A stretch of DNA of 64,000 bases from Vulcanimicrobiota bacterium (GCA_019637395.1 JAHBVR010000010.1:248001-312000); one strand, 5' to 3'; counted from the stretch's first letter, positions 26,644-35,985 are shown. Notes: generated by a model from the sequence alone, not told the origin. Translations and numbers: made by a program.

Positions 26644-27810
26644 TCAATCAGCCTGGCCGCGGTCCGCCATGCGGGCATAGGTATGGGCCACTGAATCGCA
26701 GACCCAGTCCAGCAATTGGCGGTACTTGTCATTCTCCACCGCCTTAAGGCCGGAAAAGTCGGTCTGAATAGAGTGGTTGGCCACGACGATGCCCCAGCCG
26801 TCCTCGGCCAGGGCGGGGAGGTCGATGACCTCCAGTCCGAGCCCGTAGTGGACCAGCTGCAACTTACCCAGCGAGCGTCTGACGCGGAAGAAAGTGGCGT
26901 GGCAGCGAATCAACGAACCGATCCAGGGAGAATAGTCCAGCGGCAAAACCCAGTCCGGCAACAGCGGTAGCTGGTTCCCCTCGGCTCTGGCCGTCTGCAT
27001 GGGCGGGTACGCCAACGGGCCGGCGATTTCCAAAATCCCCAGAGATTCGTCCGACTTGGGGCCACAGATCTCGGGAAACCCGTCTAGAAAGATACGGTGT
27101 GCCGGCCAGGCGTGGGGTGGCGCGGCCGCCAGAGCGGCGGAAGCCTCGGGAGGAGCCAGGACCAGGCGCCGAAAAATCCGGTAGGCCTGAGTCGGTCCGG
27201 ACTTGGGCAGCGTTTGGAGCGCTTCTCCCTGGGCCAGCGGGCGGCTGTCTAAAAACAAGGGGAGGGGACAGTAGCGCAGGGCCGAGCCCAACTGGTGGCT
27301 GAGCAGGGTTACCAATTTTTTAAAATCGGCGTCGGCGGCCGCCGGCCGATAGAGCATTACCACGCGGCGATAGGCGGGAGGCAGGGTCTGGCGGGTTTCG
27401 CTGCCGGCGGCGAGACGGTAGAGGCTGCCTCCCTGAGCATCCTGGCAGAGCAGTTCCACGCTTTGGGGCCCGAGCGCCTGCGCCCAGAGTAAGGCGGAAT
27501 AGAGGAAAGCAGCCGCTTTGGAGCGCTGGCCCGATTGGTCCAACACTTGATCCGGGGTAAACGTCTCCTGGTCCAGCAGAATCTCCACGCTGATGCTGGC
27601 GCGGGAACAACTTACGTTGAGCCCCAGAGCCCGCGCAGCCACACCCGCTTGAGCCAGGAAATAGACCCAACGGGCCGGATATTGTCGGGATAGATCGCCG
27701 ATTTTGGAGAGCGCATGTTGCCAGTCGATGGTGAAGGAACCGCTGGAATCGAGACTGCCCTCCGAAAGCGCGCCGTCGATGAACTGCTCGAGCTTGCTGG
27801 CCCCTTCCAT
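26644..27810 (-). CDS. Uncharacterised protein, paralog of the 61310-62686 product
   Basis: A 388-residue protein of no family I can name. The N-terminal LDSSGSFTIDWQHALSKI and a central stretch of mixed alpha/beta sequence resemble YDSTGAFTLSLGEARRKL in the protein at 61310-62686, and the C-terminal VVANHSIQTDFSGLKAVEND resembles VVATPDLEVDLSQFSP there. No signal peptide or membrane helix is evident. Its ATG overlaps the TAA of the membrane-protein gene upstream (TAATG), so the two are co-translated. Confidence 0.7.
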   Translation of the reverse strand: MEGASKLEQFIDGALSEGSLDSSGSFTIDWQHALSKIGDLSRQYPARWVYFLAQAGVAARALGLNVSCSRASISVEILLDQETFTPDQVLDQSGQRSKAAAFLYSALLWAQALGPQSVELLCQDAQGGSLYRLAAGSETRQTLPPAYRRVVMLYRPAAADADFKKLVTLLSHQLGSALRYCPLPLFLDSRPLAQGEALQTLPKSGPTQAYRIFRRLVLAPPEASAALAAAPPHAWPAHRIFLDGFPEICGPKSDESLGILEIAGPLAYPPMQTARAEGNQLPLLPDWVLPLDYSPWIGSLIRCHATFFRVRRSLGKLQLVHYGLGLEVIDLPALAEDGWGIVVANHSIQTDFSGLKAVENDKYRQLLDWVCDSVAHTYARMADRGQAD

Positions 27811-28661
27811 TACTCGGGCGGCAGGCAGGGCGGAGGTTGGCTGGACTTGGGCGCAATGGGGGACTGAGCCCAGTCCCCCATCAGGGTCAGGCCTTTGAGG
27901 CCGTTCTGTTGAATGTGTGCCCTGAAATTCTGGAGGTCCAGCACCGGGCTGGCCAGCACCGGCACCCCTTTACTCTTGCCCCAGGCCTTGAGTATTTCGA
28001 GTATGCGCCTGGGTTCGTCCGGCTCCAGCACCGGCCTGCCGGGAATCGGCTGCTCGGAGTTAGCCCGGAAGAACCAGTTGGCGACCTCTTCGATCTGGCC
28101 GCCTTCAAAGATCAACGCATGGCGATAAGAGATGTGGTTGCTTTCCGAGCGTTTGCGCCCCACACAGGCGAGGGCCAGCAGTTGACGTGGGTTCTGGCGA
28201 AAGAGCAAACCTCCCCAGGTTACCAGGGTGGTCATGGTGCCTTCTCCGGCCACCAATTCACGATACTGCACGCGCTGGCAGAGTAAAACGCAGGCCCCCA
28301 GCAGAGCCAGCCAGACCAACGGGCACATCCAGCAAAGCGGCAAGAGAAACGTCAACGGAATGCCGAAACAGCCCCACAAGCAACAACCGCCCGGGCCGTT
28401 TTCGTTGATGATGGTATTTCCGGCGGGCACAGGAGGAATACCGCCCGGGAACTTCTCGTGAAACCGGCCCGGCGGGGAGTAGAAGCCGAGCAGGGCCAGA
28501 CAGACCATCAGGCCGGCCATGTTGGCCAGAAAAAAGATATCGAAGTGAAACGGGTCCGGAGAACACAGCGCCAGCCCCGGACTAAGTAGCAACCCGCCCA
28601 AAATACCCGTCCGCTTACCGACGCGCGAACGCCTCTCCCACTCTAGCTGGTCTTCGGTCAT
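27810..28661 (-). CDS. Hypothetical multi-helix membrane protein
   Basis: About 283 residues if begun at ATG 28661. Three or four hydrophobic segments (FFLANMAGLMVCLALLGFY; FLLPLCWMCPLVWLALLGAC) with a Gly/Cys-rich loop precede a soluble C-terminal domain of about 130 residues (ALIFEGGQIEEVANWFFRAN). I recognise no family. The reading frame stays open upstream to 28979, but that part is antisense to the well-supported gene at 28758, so I place the start at 28661, with a TTG near 28724 as an alternative. Neither has a good ribosome site. Confidence 0.6.
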   Translation of the reverse strand: MTEDQLEWERRSRVGKRTGILGGLLLSPGLALCSPDPFHFDIFFLANMAGLMVCLALLGFYSPPGRFHEKFPGGIPPVPAGNTIINENGPGGCCLWGCFGIPLTFLLPLCWMCPLVWLALLGACVLLCQRVQYRELVAGEGTMTTLVTWGGLLFRQNPRQLLALACVGRKRSESNHISYRHALIFEGGQIEEVANWFFRANSEQPIPGRPVLEPDEPRRILEILKAWGKSKGVPVLASPVLDLQNFRAHIQQNGLKGLTLMGDWAQSPIAPKSSQPPPCLPPE

Positions 28662-28693
28662 CTTGAGAGTTTTGGCCCATCGGATAAAAAGCC

Positions 28694-28702
28694 TGGTATA
28701 AA
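28694..28702 (+). promoter_or_regulatory. Possible extended -10 promoter (TGGTATAAA)
   Basis: TGGTATAAA fits TGn-TATAAT in five of six core bases and lies 55 bp upstream of the GTG at 28758 in an otherwise GC-rich stretch. No convincing -35 is seen. It would drive the propeller/glycosyltransferase pair. Confidence 0.25.
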
Positions 28703-28757
28703 AATACGCCCGATTCGGACTCAACGCAGGCCGATATCTGAAGAAAGGGAATTCCTC

Positions 28758-29906
28758 GTGGCAATGCACTGCCCCCACACCGAGCAAGGCTCGGGAAGAC
28801 AAGTCTGCTCCCACCTGCTGGGAGGCCTCGACGACAACTGGACCACCGAGCAATTCAGACATTACCGGCGTTTCACCGGCCACAGTCTGAACTACGTGCT
28901 CACCTGTCCAGAATGCCGAGAGTACCCTCTGTCGGAGCTCTCCTGGGTATGCGACCCATGCTTTGTCGAGATCGCCCATGGTTCGCGACTCGGCACCTCA
29001 GGCCGGCCGCAGGTGGCCGAGACCGACAGCGGCTTAAAACTCCAGCAAGTAGACAGCCTGCCCCCCGAGGCCAACCTGCTCCAGGTAGTCCCCTTCGAAA
29101 AAGGCTGGGCCGCCCTCACCGAGACCAACGAACTCATCCTGCTCGACTCCGGGCGCCGCCGGGCCTTCCCGCTGGCCCGCTGGGAGCTTCCGCTCTACGA
29201 AGAACTCACCCTGGTGGCACGGGAACCCTATGTGGCCATCGCCTCCACCTTCGGAACCCGTGGCGTGGTGGTGGATACCGCTACCGGCCAGGTCAGTATG
29301 TCCCTCGAACGCGCGCCGTCGCCGGCCTGCCGCTTCCCGCTCGGCTTCACCAGAGACGGCCTGCTGGTTCATGGCCCGCAACTCTCCGACCCGGCCAGCG
29401 GCGCTCCCGTCAAAACTCTGCACAACCCCGAGGACTTCCACCAGTCCAGCCTCTCGCCCTCACCCGATCAAGGGTGGCTGGCCATGAACGGCTGGGTCTG
29501 GCACCCCATGGGCGAAGTGCGCCTGCTCAACCTGAACGAGGATCGGCCTTCCCGTGCCCTGTGCCGGCGGGACGGCCTGTGCGACGCTCCGCTCGTCTGG
29601 CTCGGTCCCAACCGGCTCGGCGTCTGGGGGTTGGGCGAACTCGATGTCATGCTGCTACCCGGCCTGCGCGTCTTTGATCTCGAAACTCAACAGGAACTGT
29701 CACCCATTCTTGGGCCCGAAGGGCCCTTTGCCTTCGATCAGTATCTCTTCTGCCACACCACGGAAGACGGCTTTTCCGTCTGGGACATCGAAACCGGCCA
29801 GCGTGTTTACCTTCACCCTCAGGTTCATCCGCTGGCTTATCACCCGGCCGAGAAGCTCTTTCTGGTCCAAACCCCGCAAGGTCTGACCCTGAATCGACTG
29901 CAATGA
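28758..29906 (+). CDS. Cys-rich N-terminal domain plus beta-propeller-like protein
   Basis: A 382-residue protein. The first 75 residues contain a CPH...CSHLL pair, then CPECREYPLSELSWVCDPC, a likely zinc-binding module. The rest consists of short beta-rich segments of the WD/quinoprotein kind (LILLDSGRRRAFPL, GVVVDTATGQVSM, LRVFDLETQQELS, FSVWDIETGQRVYL), probably one propeller. No signal peptide. AGGGA at 28746-28750 is spaced seven bases before the GTG start. Its TGA overlaps the ATG of the next gene (ATGA), linking it to the membrane glycosyltransferase. Function unknown; a zinc-binding scaffold is plausible. Confidence 0.75.
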   Translation: MAMHCPHTEQGSGRQVCSHLLGGLDDNWTTEQFRHYRRFTGHSLNYVLTCPECREYPLSELSWVCDPCFVEIAHGSRLGTSGRPQVAETDSGLKLQQVDSLPPEANLLQVVPFEKGWAALTETNELILLDSGRRRAFPLARWELPLYEELTLVAREPYVAIASTFGTRGVVVDTATGQVSMSLERAPSPACRFPLGFTRDGLLVHGPQLSDPASGAPVKTLHNPEDFHQSSLSPSPDQGWLAMNGWVWHPMGEVRLLNLNEDRPSRALCRRDGLCDAPLVWLGPNRLGVWGLGELDVMLLPGLRVFDLETQQELSPILGPEGPFAFDQYLFCHTTEDGFSVWDIETGQRVYLHPQVHPLAYHPAEKLFLVQTPQGLTLNRLQ

Positions 29907-31336
29907 TCCGCTGGTGCCTGGTCCTCCAGCTTCTCTGGATCCCGTTTCTGTGGAGTCAGTACCAGGTCGGCCAGTTCAACGACGACGCCGCTTACCTGGC
30001 TCTGGCCCGCTCGCTGTCCCAGGGCCTGCCTTACCAGAATCTTTTCGAGATGGAAGCCCCCGCTGCTACCCGCTTTCCACCCGGCTATCCCCTGGCGCTG
30101 CTCCCGCTCCAACTCTTCTTTCCCCAGCAATACTGGATGCCCCGAATCCTCTCGTGCATCTTTGCGCTGGCCGCGGTCCGGGTCTTCAGCCAAGAAGACA
30201 AAACCGCTCCCTGGCTGCTGGCCGCCAACCCTTTCTGGGCCTTGTGCGGCACCATGGCCATGAGCGAAGCGCTCTTTACCCTGCTCACACTGCTTTACCT
30301 ACAAAGACTACAACGTCCGGCTACGCGCCGACAGTGGCTGATCCTGGGGATGGCCGCCGCCCTCTGCTATTACGTGCGCGCCGTGGGTCTGGCGCTGGTC
30401 CCGGCCACCCTGCTCTGGATGCGCAGCCGGCCGCCCTCCCACCTGGCCGCCTATCTGCTGGGCTTCAGCCTGGCCGCCGGACCCCACTTGCTGCTGGGCG
30501 CCGGCTACTCCTCAGAATTCACCGGTTTTGAGATCCTGCTCAATTTGCAGACCATCCCTATCCATTATGGAGCGGTCCTGCTCGGCCTGCCCGGCTTCGA
30601 CCTCAGCCCGCTTTTCCTCGGCCTCTTTCTGCTGGCCCTGCTCGGCCTGGTGCGCCGGCCCGAACTCAGCCTGAACGCCAGCTGGACGCTCTGCTACCTG
30701 CTCGTCATGGTGTGCTGGCCCTACGCCGATCCACGCTTCGCCATCCCGATTCTGCCCTGCCTGTTGCTGGGGCTCTGCCGATTGTTGCCACGGCCTTTCC
30801 TGGCCAGTCTTTTCTTCGCGCAAATTGCCCTGAACCTGCGTCTGGATCCGCCTCAAAGGATTGACCTGCCGGCTTTCCCGGCCGCCGCCCGGGTAGCCAG
30901 CACCTCGATGCTACCCGGCCTTTACCTCAACCTCCCCAGCTATACCCAACCGCCCATCGATCTCCTGGAAAAGGAGTGGGAATGGGACCAGGAGCTGCTC
31001 GACCACCACATCGACACCATCCTGCTTCACGAAACCGAAAAGGAACTGCTGCCCGTATTCCGGGCCCGTTACCGCCAGCTGACCCCCAACCTCTTCGCCT
31101 ACCGGCCCCATCCACGAGCCATCCTGCTCCACACTGCCGCCCGCCGGGCCTTACAAGAAAAACGCTACCGCAGCGCCCAATGGCTCTTCACCCAGGCCCT
31201 CCGCCACGACCCCCACAAGTCGACTCTCCACTCCGGCCTGGCCGTCGCTCTCAATGAATTGCACCAACCGGAAGCCGCCGCCCAAGCGGCCCGCCAGGCT
31301 CTGCAGCTCGACCCTTACAACCTGGAAGCCTTATAG
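29903..31336 (+). CDS. GT-C membrane glycosyltransferase with TPR tail, second copy
   Basis: A 477-residue paralog of the 15966-17537 product. The N-terminal loop QFNDDAAYLALARSLSQGLP and RFPPGYPLALLPL match it closely, preserving the acidic pair expected to act in polyprenyl-phosphate-sugar transfer. About nine further hydrophobic segments are followed by a C-terminal TPR-like pair (WLFTQALRHDPHKSTLHSGL and QAARQALQLDPYNLEAL). It starts within the upstream gene (ATGA) and its last 22 bases overlap the convergent M20 peptidase gene. Donor and acceptor unknown. Confidence 0.8.
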   Translation: MIRWCLVLQLLWIPFLWSQYQVGQFNDDAAYLALARSLSQGLPYQNLFEMEAPAATRFPPGYPLALLPLQLFFPQQYWMPRILSCIFALAAVRVFSQEDKTAPWLLAANPFWALCGTMAMSEALFTLLTLLYLQRLQRPATRRQWLILGMAAALCYYVRAVGLALVPATLLWMRSRPPSHLAAYLLGFSLAAGPHLLLGAGYSSEFTGFEILLNLQTIPIHYGAVLLGLPGFDLSPLFLGLFLLALLGLVRRPELSLNASWTLCYLLVMVCWPYADPRFAIPILPCLLLGLCRLLPRPFLASLFFAQIALNLRLDPPQRIDLPAFPAAARVASTSMLPGLYLNLPSYTQPPIDLLEKEWEWDQELLDHHIDTILLHETEKELLPVFRARYRQLTPNLFAYRPHPRAILLHTAARRALQEKRYRSAQWLFTQALRHDPHKSTLHSGLAVALNELHQPEAAAQAARQALQLDPYNLEAL

Positions 31337-32694
31337 GTCGCCAGCTCGCGCATCAGTTCAATCGACAGGCGGATCCCCAACTGGTAATTGCCCAGGTCGA
31401 AATGCTCGTCGGGAGCGTGCAGATTCTCGGTATTCAACCCGAAGCCCACCAGAAGACCCGGCAGCCCCAGGATGTTTTGGAAATCCACCACGATCGGAAT
31501 GGAGCCTCCCTCGCGCACGAACAGAGCCTGCTCGCCGAAAACCGTCTGCACAGCCCGGTTGGCGCATTCCAGGGCCGGATGCTCCCGGGGGGTCACCCAG
31601 GGCTTGCCACCGTGCAACGACATCACCTCGCACTCCACCGTGGGCGGGCATAGCTTCTTGATGTGCTCGGCCAACAAGCGGGCGATCTCTTCAGGATCCT
31701 GATCGGGCACCAGACGGCAAGAAATCTTGGCCATGGACTTGGCCGGCAGCACCGTCTTGGCGCCCGGGCCGGTCCAGCCGCACAGCATCCCGTTGATCTC
31801 CAGGGTGGGCCGGGCGCTGCGTTGTTCCAACGGAGTCCAGCCTTTTTCCCCGGAAAGCCCCGGCACATTCAGCTCCTTGCGAAATTCCTCGTTGTCAAAA
31901 GGCAGGCGCGCATAGTCGGAACGCTCCTGAGCGCTCAAATCCACCACCTTATCGTAGAAACCAGGTACCGTGACGCGACCGTCCTCATCCTTCAACTGCG
32001 CGATCAGCTTGCACAGTTCGAACCCTGGATTGGGCACGGCACCCCCGAATACACCCGAGTGCAGATCGCTGTCGGCTCCCTTCAGCTCCACCTGCACATA
32101 AGCCAGACCGCGCAGTCCATACACGATGCTCGGCTTACCCGGCGCGAACATGGCGCTGTCGCTGATGACCAGCACGTCCGCCTTCAAGAGCTCCTTGTTC
32201 TTCTCCAGGAAGGGAGCCAGATTGCGGCTGCCGATCTCCTCCTCGCCCTCGATCACGAACTTGACATTGACGGGTAGCTTGCCCTCGGCCTTCATCAAGG
32301 CTTCGACCGCCTTCACGTGGGCGATTACCTGGCCTTTATCGTCGGTAGCGCCTCGCGCATAGACTTTGCCATCGCGAATGGTGGGCACAAACGGCGGCGA
32401 AGTCCACAATTCCACCGGATCCTCGGGCTGCACATCGTAGTGGCCGTAGATCAAAACGGTGGGAGCCCCGGGAGCGCCCAACCACTGCCCGTAGACCAGC
32501 GGATGACCGCCCGTCTCCTTGACTTCAACCCCTTCCAGACCGGCTGCGCGCAGCTGGGCGGCCACTTCCTCGGCGCAACGAGCGACCTCGCCCTGACGCG
32601 CCGGATCCGTGCTCACGCTGGGAATTTCCAGAAGGCGGAACAACTCCGCCTGAAACCGCTCTTGATTCTGCTCCACATAATCCGTAACCGACAC
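31315..32694 (-). CDS. M20 family metallopeptidase (dipeptidase)
   Basis: A 459-residue cytoplasmic zinc peptidase of the M20 ArgE/DapE/CPG2/dipeptidase group. VLIYGHYDVQPED supplies the first metal His and its Asp, ARGATDDKGQV the bridging Asp, VIEGEEEIGS the catalytic Glu pair, and HGGKPW/EGGSIPIV the later ligand region. Start GTG at 32694 is chosen because GGAGG lies six bases upstream at 32701-32705; the frame is open further but not needed. Its size and the dimerisation-domain region match cytosolic non-specific dipeptidases. Substrate unknown. Confidence 0.92.
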   Translation of the reverse strand: MSVTDYVEQNQERFQAELFRLLEIPSVSTDPARQGEVARCAEEVAAQLRAAGLEGVEVKETGGHPLVYGQWLGAPGAPTVLIYGHYDVQPEDPVELWTSPPFVPTIRDGKVYARGATDDKGQVIAHVKAVEALMKAEGKLPVNVKFVIEGEEEIGSRNLAPFLEKNKELLKADVLVISDSAMFAPGKPSIVYGLRGLAYVQVELKGADSDLHSGVFGGAVPNPGFELCKLIAQLKDEDGRVTVPGFYDKVVDLSAQERSDYARLPFDNEEFRKELNVPGLSGEKGWTPLEQRSARPTLEINGMLCGWTGPGAKTVLPAKSMAKISCRLVPDQDPEEIARLLAEHIKKLCPPTVECEVMSLHGGKPWVTPREHPALECANRAVQTVFGEQALFVREGGSIPIVVDFQNILGLPGLLVGFGLNTENLHAPDEHFDLGNYQLGIRLSIELMRELATYKASRL

Positions 32695-32756
32695 AGCTAA
32701 CCTCCAAAAAAGGCTTCGTTCGAATCCTGGAGCGGCCAACCTCTTTACCAGGAAAG

Positions 32757-33377
32757 TCAGGGAGTCGCCGGCGCATTGAGATCGAGCTTGATCACAACTT
32801 CCTTGCGAATCAAGTTGTCGGCCTTGCCCTTGTAGAGAATGCCCCAATCGAAGCGATTGATCGAGAACTCGGCCCGGGCGGTCACCTGGTCGGGCGCCAC
32901 CGTGATGTCGGCGGGGAAAGTGATGCCCTTGACCGTGCCGTGCAGTTCCAGGTCGCCCGCCATCTGATACTTGTCGCCGTCCTTGGTGATGCCCGTCGAC
33001 ACGAATTTAGCGGTGGGAAACTTGTCCACTTCAAAGAAATCGCCCGTCTTCAAGTGGTCGACCAGGTCGTTGTCGTCGGCGAACACCGAGGTCGTGTCGA
33101 TCTCAACGGCGACCGAAGACCTGGTGGGGTCGCCGTCGACCACCGAGATCTCTCCCGAGAACTTCTTAAAGCCGCCGTCATGCTTACCGGTGACTTTCGA
33201 GCCAACCCACTCCACCTTGGAAGTATCCGAAGAAATCGTGTATTTCTTACCGCCCGCCGCCGCCACCGGGGTGGGCAGAGCCGTGGCCGTGCTTACGACC
33301 GCCGACGGCTTACTATCGGCCGGATTCTCAGCGCAACCCGCGAATAACAAAGGCAATAACAACCAGATCCTGTGCAT
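32757..33377 (-). CDS. YceI-family lipocalin-like lipoprotein
   Basis: A 206-residue exported protein. MHRIWLLLPLLFAGCAEN is a lipoprotein signal with lipobox LFAGC, followed by a Ser/Ala/Pro linker to residue 45. The remainder is a YceI beta-barrel domain: YTISSDTSKVEWVGSKVTG at the start, FFEVDKFPTAKFVS in the middle and ITFPADITV near the end. YceI proteins bind isoprenoid or other amphiphilic ligands in a lipocalin-like pocket. GGAGG precedes the ATG at a good distance. It is not coupled to its neighbours. Confidence 0.93.
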   Translation of the reverse strand: MHRIWLLLPLLFAGCAENPADSKPSAVVSTATALPTPVAAAGGKKYTISSDTSKVEWVGSKVTGKHDGGFKKFSGEISVVDGDPTRSSVAVEIDTTSVFADDNDLVDHLKTGDFFEVDKFPTAKFVSTGITKDGDKYQMAGDLELHGTVKGITFPADITVAPDQVTARAEFSINRFDWGILYKGKADNLIRKEVVIKLDLNAPATP

Positions 33378-33433
33378 AAAACCTCCAAATCAACAGCCAC
33401 TTTTGCGCTCCCCGCAAGGATCCCCCCATTCGC

Positions 33434-34012
33434 TCAGTCAGGGTCGGTGAAATCGACGGCTTCGTAGAGATCCGCCAGTGGCAACTCCAGGTTGAGTTCC
33501 GGGATGGGGATGAGGGAATCGAGACCTTGCCAGCTCTCTTTGAGGAAGCCTTCCTCGCTGCGCCGCCACAAGGTGACGGCGGGTTCTTCGGTCTCACAGA
33601 CCAGATAAAGCACCAGCGAGGGAATCGCGAGATAGGCGTCTTTCTTTTCGCTCAGGTCGGTGCGTCGAGTCGAGTCGGAGAGGACCTCCACGATGAGCGC
33701 CGGTTCGTCCTGAAAAGTGTCCCTCTGGGAGTTTTCCCGGCACATCACGGAAGCATCTGGATAGTAAAAGCGGACCTGACCCGGTAGGCGGATGCGGATT
33801 TTGGTGTCGGAATTGTAGGCGCGGCAGGGACCGCCCCGTAAGCGTGCTGCCAGAGCTACGGTCACGTTCGTGGAAATGAGCTGATGAACGTTCCGGCCGC
33901 CCGACATGGCGTAGATAAAGCCGGCAACAAATTCATGCTTTTGGGCCGAATCTGCTTCGAGCTGCAGATACTCTTCACTTGAGTAAGACCGGCTTTTCCT
34001 CAAAGCGTTCAC
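33434..34012 (-). CDS. Uma2 family (DUF820) endonuclease-fold protein
   Basis: A 192-residue protein with the PD-(D/E)XK-like Uma2 signature: YLQLEADSAQKHEFVAGFIYAMSGG, then FYYPDASVMCRE (catalytic Asp), PALIVEVLSDSTRRTDLSEK (Glu-x-Leu core and Thr/Asp helix) and KKDAYLAIPSLVLYLV. Uma2 proteins are expanded in cyanobacteria and several other phyla and are thought to be nucleases, but no specific substrate is established. Start GTG at 34012; no clear ribosome site. Confidence 0.88.
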   Translation of the reverse strand: MNALRKSRSYSSEEYLQLEADSAQKHEFVAGFIYAMSGGRNVHQLISTNVTVALAARLRGGPCRAYNSDTKIRIRLPGQVRFYYPDASVMCRENSQRDTFQDEPALIVEVLSDSTRRTDLSEKKDAYLAIPSLVLYLVCETEEPAVTLWRRSEEGFLKESWQGLDSLIPIPELNLELPLADLYEAVDFTDPD

Positions 34013-34060
34013 GCTACAAGTTTCGAGCCATAGACTGGGCGCCCTTCGTCCCGGGGAACC

Positions 34061-34600
34061 TTAGTATAACTCGTTTTTTAGCAATCGCCCGTTCTCCAAA
34101 AAGCTTTCTACGGTCGGGGACGATCCCTTCACTACAGAGTCAGGTAGGGACCAGGGACAAGGCTTGAAAGGGCCTCTTTCCATACCTCCCCAAGTCTGTT
34201 CTCCTTTCGAGACCCAGGCGTGCCCCGTTGGCATCACTGCCAAAATTAAGCGATCTCCGAGGATGGCAGTAGGAGCTATATCTATGACTGCGGGGAAAAG
34301 GGAGTCTTTGATCAAATGCTCAAGCAATTGGTCTTCTGCCAGAAGCTTCTTGCTTTGGCCGAATAGGAAGAGTTGGTAGCAAACCGTATGGTCCTCAAGC
34401 TTCACTTTAAAAGTCTCGAGATTTCGGGCAATTTCGGCCCTGGCTGAGTGTAACCAGTTCGCGATCTGATTCCTAGCATTCACGGGTGTTTCTTGATCTT
34501 TCCAAATTGTCCAAAGTGGTCCATGTGAACCGTCCGCTTCTCCCATACCTTCTCCGAAGCGGACCGCAATTAATTCAGCGTTCCTTTCATTTGAAGCCAA
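34061..34600 (-). CDS. Hypothetical protein
   Basis: A 179-residue protein with no recognisable family. It has a helical N-terminal half (NARNQIANWLHSARAEIARN) and a hydrophobic beta segment (AILGDRLILAVMPTGHAWVS). Base composition is noticeably less GC-rich than the neighbours, which may mark recent acquisition. If the start at 34600 is right it overlaps the end of the kinase gene by 31 bases; a later start is possible. Treat the function as unknown. Confidence 0.5.
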   Translation of the reverse strand: MASNERNAELIAVRFGEGMGEADGSHGPLWTIWKDQETPVNARNQIANWLHSARAEIARNLETFKVKLEDHTVCYQLFLFGQSKKLLAEDQLLEHLIKDSLFPAVIDIAPTAILGDRLILAVMPTGHAWVSKGEQTWGGMERGPFKPCPWSLPDSVVKGSSPTVESFLENGRLLKNELY

Positions 34601-35985
34601 TCCGCATACACTTCTCCCAGGGTCGGGTAGCGTTTCACAGGGTCTTTCTCCAGCATGCGCGCCAGCAGCAGGGAAACCGGCCTGGGTACGTGTTCGGGAA
34701 AGGGCTTATAGGCCGCATGAAGAGATTCACTCATAACCACCATAAAATTGTTGGGGTCGTTCTTAAAGGGAAACTGGTGGCACCACATTTCATAGCCGAT
34801 CACCCCCAGGGCCCACTGGTCCACCGAGGGGGTGGCGGCTCCGGCGATCTGTTCTGGGGCCATATAAGCGGGAGTGCCGGGGGTATAGCCGGTCTGGGTA
34901 GCCTTGGACGTATGCGGGGATTTGGCCAGTCCAAAGTCAATGATTTTGAGGTTGCCTTTTTCGTCCAGCATGATGTTGGCTGGTTTCAAATCGCGGTGCA
35001 GCACCCCCAGTTTGTGGGCCTGGACCATGGCCTCCAGAGCCTGCTGAAAAAGCCGACAAGCCTCCTGGCGAGAGAGCGGGCCCCGAGCCAGGTGGTCGGC
35101 CAGGGAAAGCCCTCCCACATGTTCAAAAACCAGGCTGATGGGCGACAGTCCCCCCAGCGCCGGGGTACCGTTCACCACCTGGGTTCCATCCGAACGGCTC
35201 GGCGCGGGAGCTTGGGACTCTTCCGGCCTGGCGGTGGTCTTGTACCCGTCCGGCCAATCGAAATCGAGCAATTTGACGATGTGGCCATGGTCCAGAGATT
35301 TCAGCGCCACGATTTCATTGCGCAGCCGCAGCAAATCGGTTTCGTTCTGAGGAACGACGAGTTTCACCGCCACCGCCTGGCGAGGATCCAGGCTGTCTTG
35401 AGGCAATGCTTTATAAACGGTTCCATTGGCCCCCTGTCCCAGGCGTTTCACCAGCGTCCAGCGGATGACATTGCGTCCCAGATTCGGATCCGGGTCCGAT
35501 ACTTTCTGCCGGCTCAGCTCCTCATATTGTTGCTGACGGACCCGTTCGCGTTGGCGCACTCGCCGAAAACGCCACACTCCCGCCGCGGCAAACGCACTCA
35601 GAAGAGCCAGCAGCCAGCCATAGCGCCGCCCATAGAAGTGTAGGGGGGAGCGTAACGCCAACTGCAGAGGCGGCTGGGAAGCAGGAGGAAAGGTTCCTCC
35701 CTGCAGTTGGTCCCAACGCAATACCTGGGGCAAGCTCTGGTAATCTCCCTGGGGATCCTGAAACTCCAGGCGTCTCTGATCCTCGCGCTGGCCGGTCAGA
35801 AAGTCTTTGCGGTACAAGGTCACCTTGCCTTGCCGAGCGGGCTGCAGTTGGTCGTTTAAATACACCTCGGTGGCCGGCTTGGTGCGAAACTCCACCTCCA
35901 CCACCTCCACCGGCTGTGCGACTCCCCAAGCCGAAATCAGCCAAACCAACAACAGCGAGCCCAGTCCTCTCCGAGGAAAAATCAC
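34570..35985 (-). CDS. Membrane-anchored Ser/Thr protein kinase with extracytoplasmic PEGA-like domain
   Basis: A 471-residue kinase of the bacterial PknB/Hanks type with unusual order: N-terminal signal/anchor (LGSLLLVWLISAWGVAQP), an extracytoplasmic domain of about 90 residues with a PEGA-like start (RTKPATEVYLNDQLQPARQG), one transmembrane helix (YGWLLALLSAFAAAGVWRF) and a C-terminal cytoplasmic kinase domain. Catalytic motifs are intact: GQGANG, VAVKLVV, HRDLKPANIM, IIDFGLAK and YMAPEQI. Start GTG 35985 overlaps the stop of the pseudopilin gene upstream (GTGA); this fixes the start, although the frame is open to 36273. It ends a coupled secretion/pilus operon and may sense fibre assembly. 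Confidence 0.92.
   Translation of the reverse strand: MIFPRRGLGSLLLVWLISAWGVAQPVEVVEVEFRTKPATEVYLNDQLQPARQGKVTLYRKDFLTGQREDQRRLEFQDPQGDYQSLPQVLRWDQLQGGTFPPASQPPLQLALRSPLHFYGRRYGWLLALLSAFAAAGVWRFRRVRQRERVRQQQYEELSRQKVSDPDPNLGRNVIRWTLVKRLGQGANGTVYKALPQDSLDPRQAVAVKLVVPQNETDLLRLRNEIVALKSLDHGHIVKLLDFDWPDGYKTTARPEESQAPAPSRSDGTQVVNGTPALGGLSPISLVFEHVGGLSLADHLARGPLSRQEACRLFQQALEAMVQAHKLGVLHRDLKPANIMLDEKGNLKIIDFGLAKSPHTSKATQTGYTPGTPAYMAPEQIAGAATPSVDQWALGVIGYEMWCHQFPFKNDPNNFMVVMSESLHAAYKPFPEHVPRPVSLLLARMLEKDPVKRYPTLGEVYADWLQMKGTLN

Noticed and set aside
32718-32727. GTTCGAATCC, resembling a tRNA T-loop
   Set aside because: No flanking T stem, anticodon arm or acceptor stem; it lies between the M20 peptidase start and the YceI gene.
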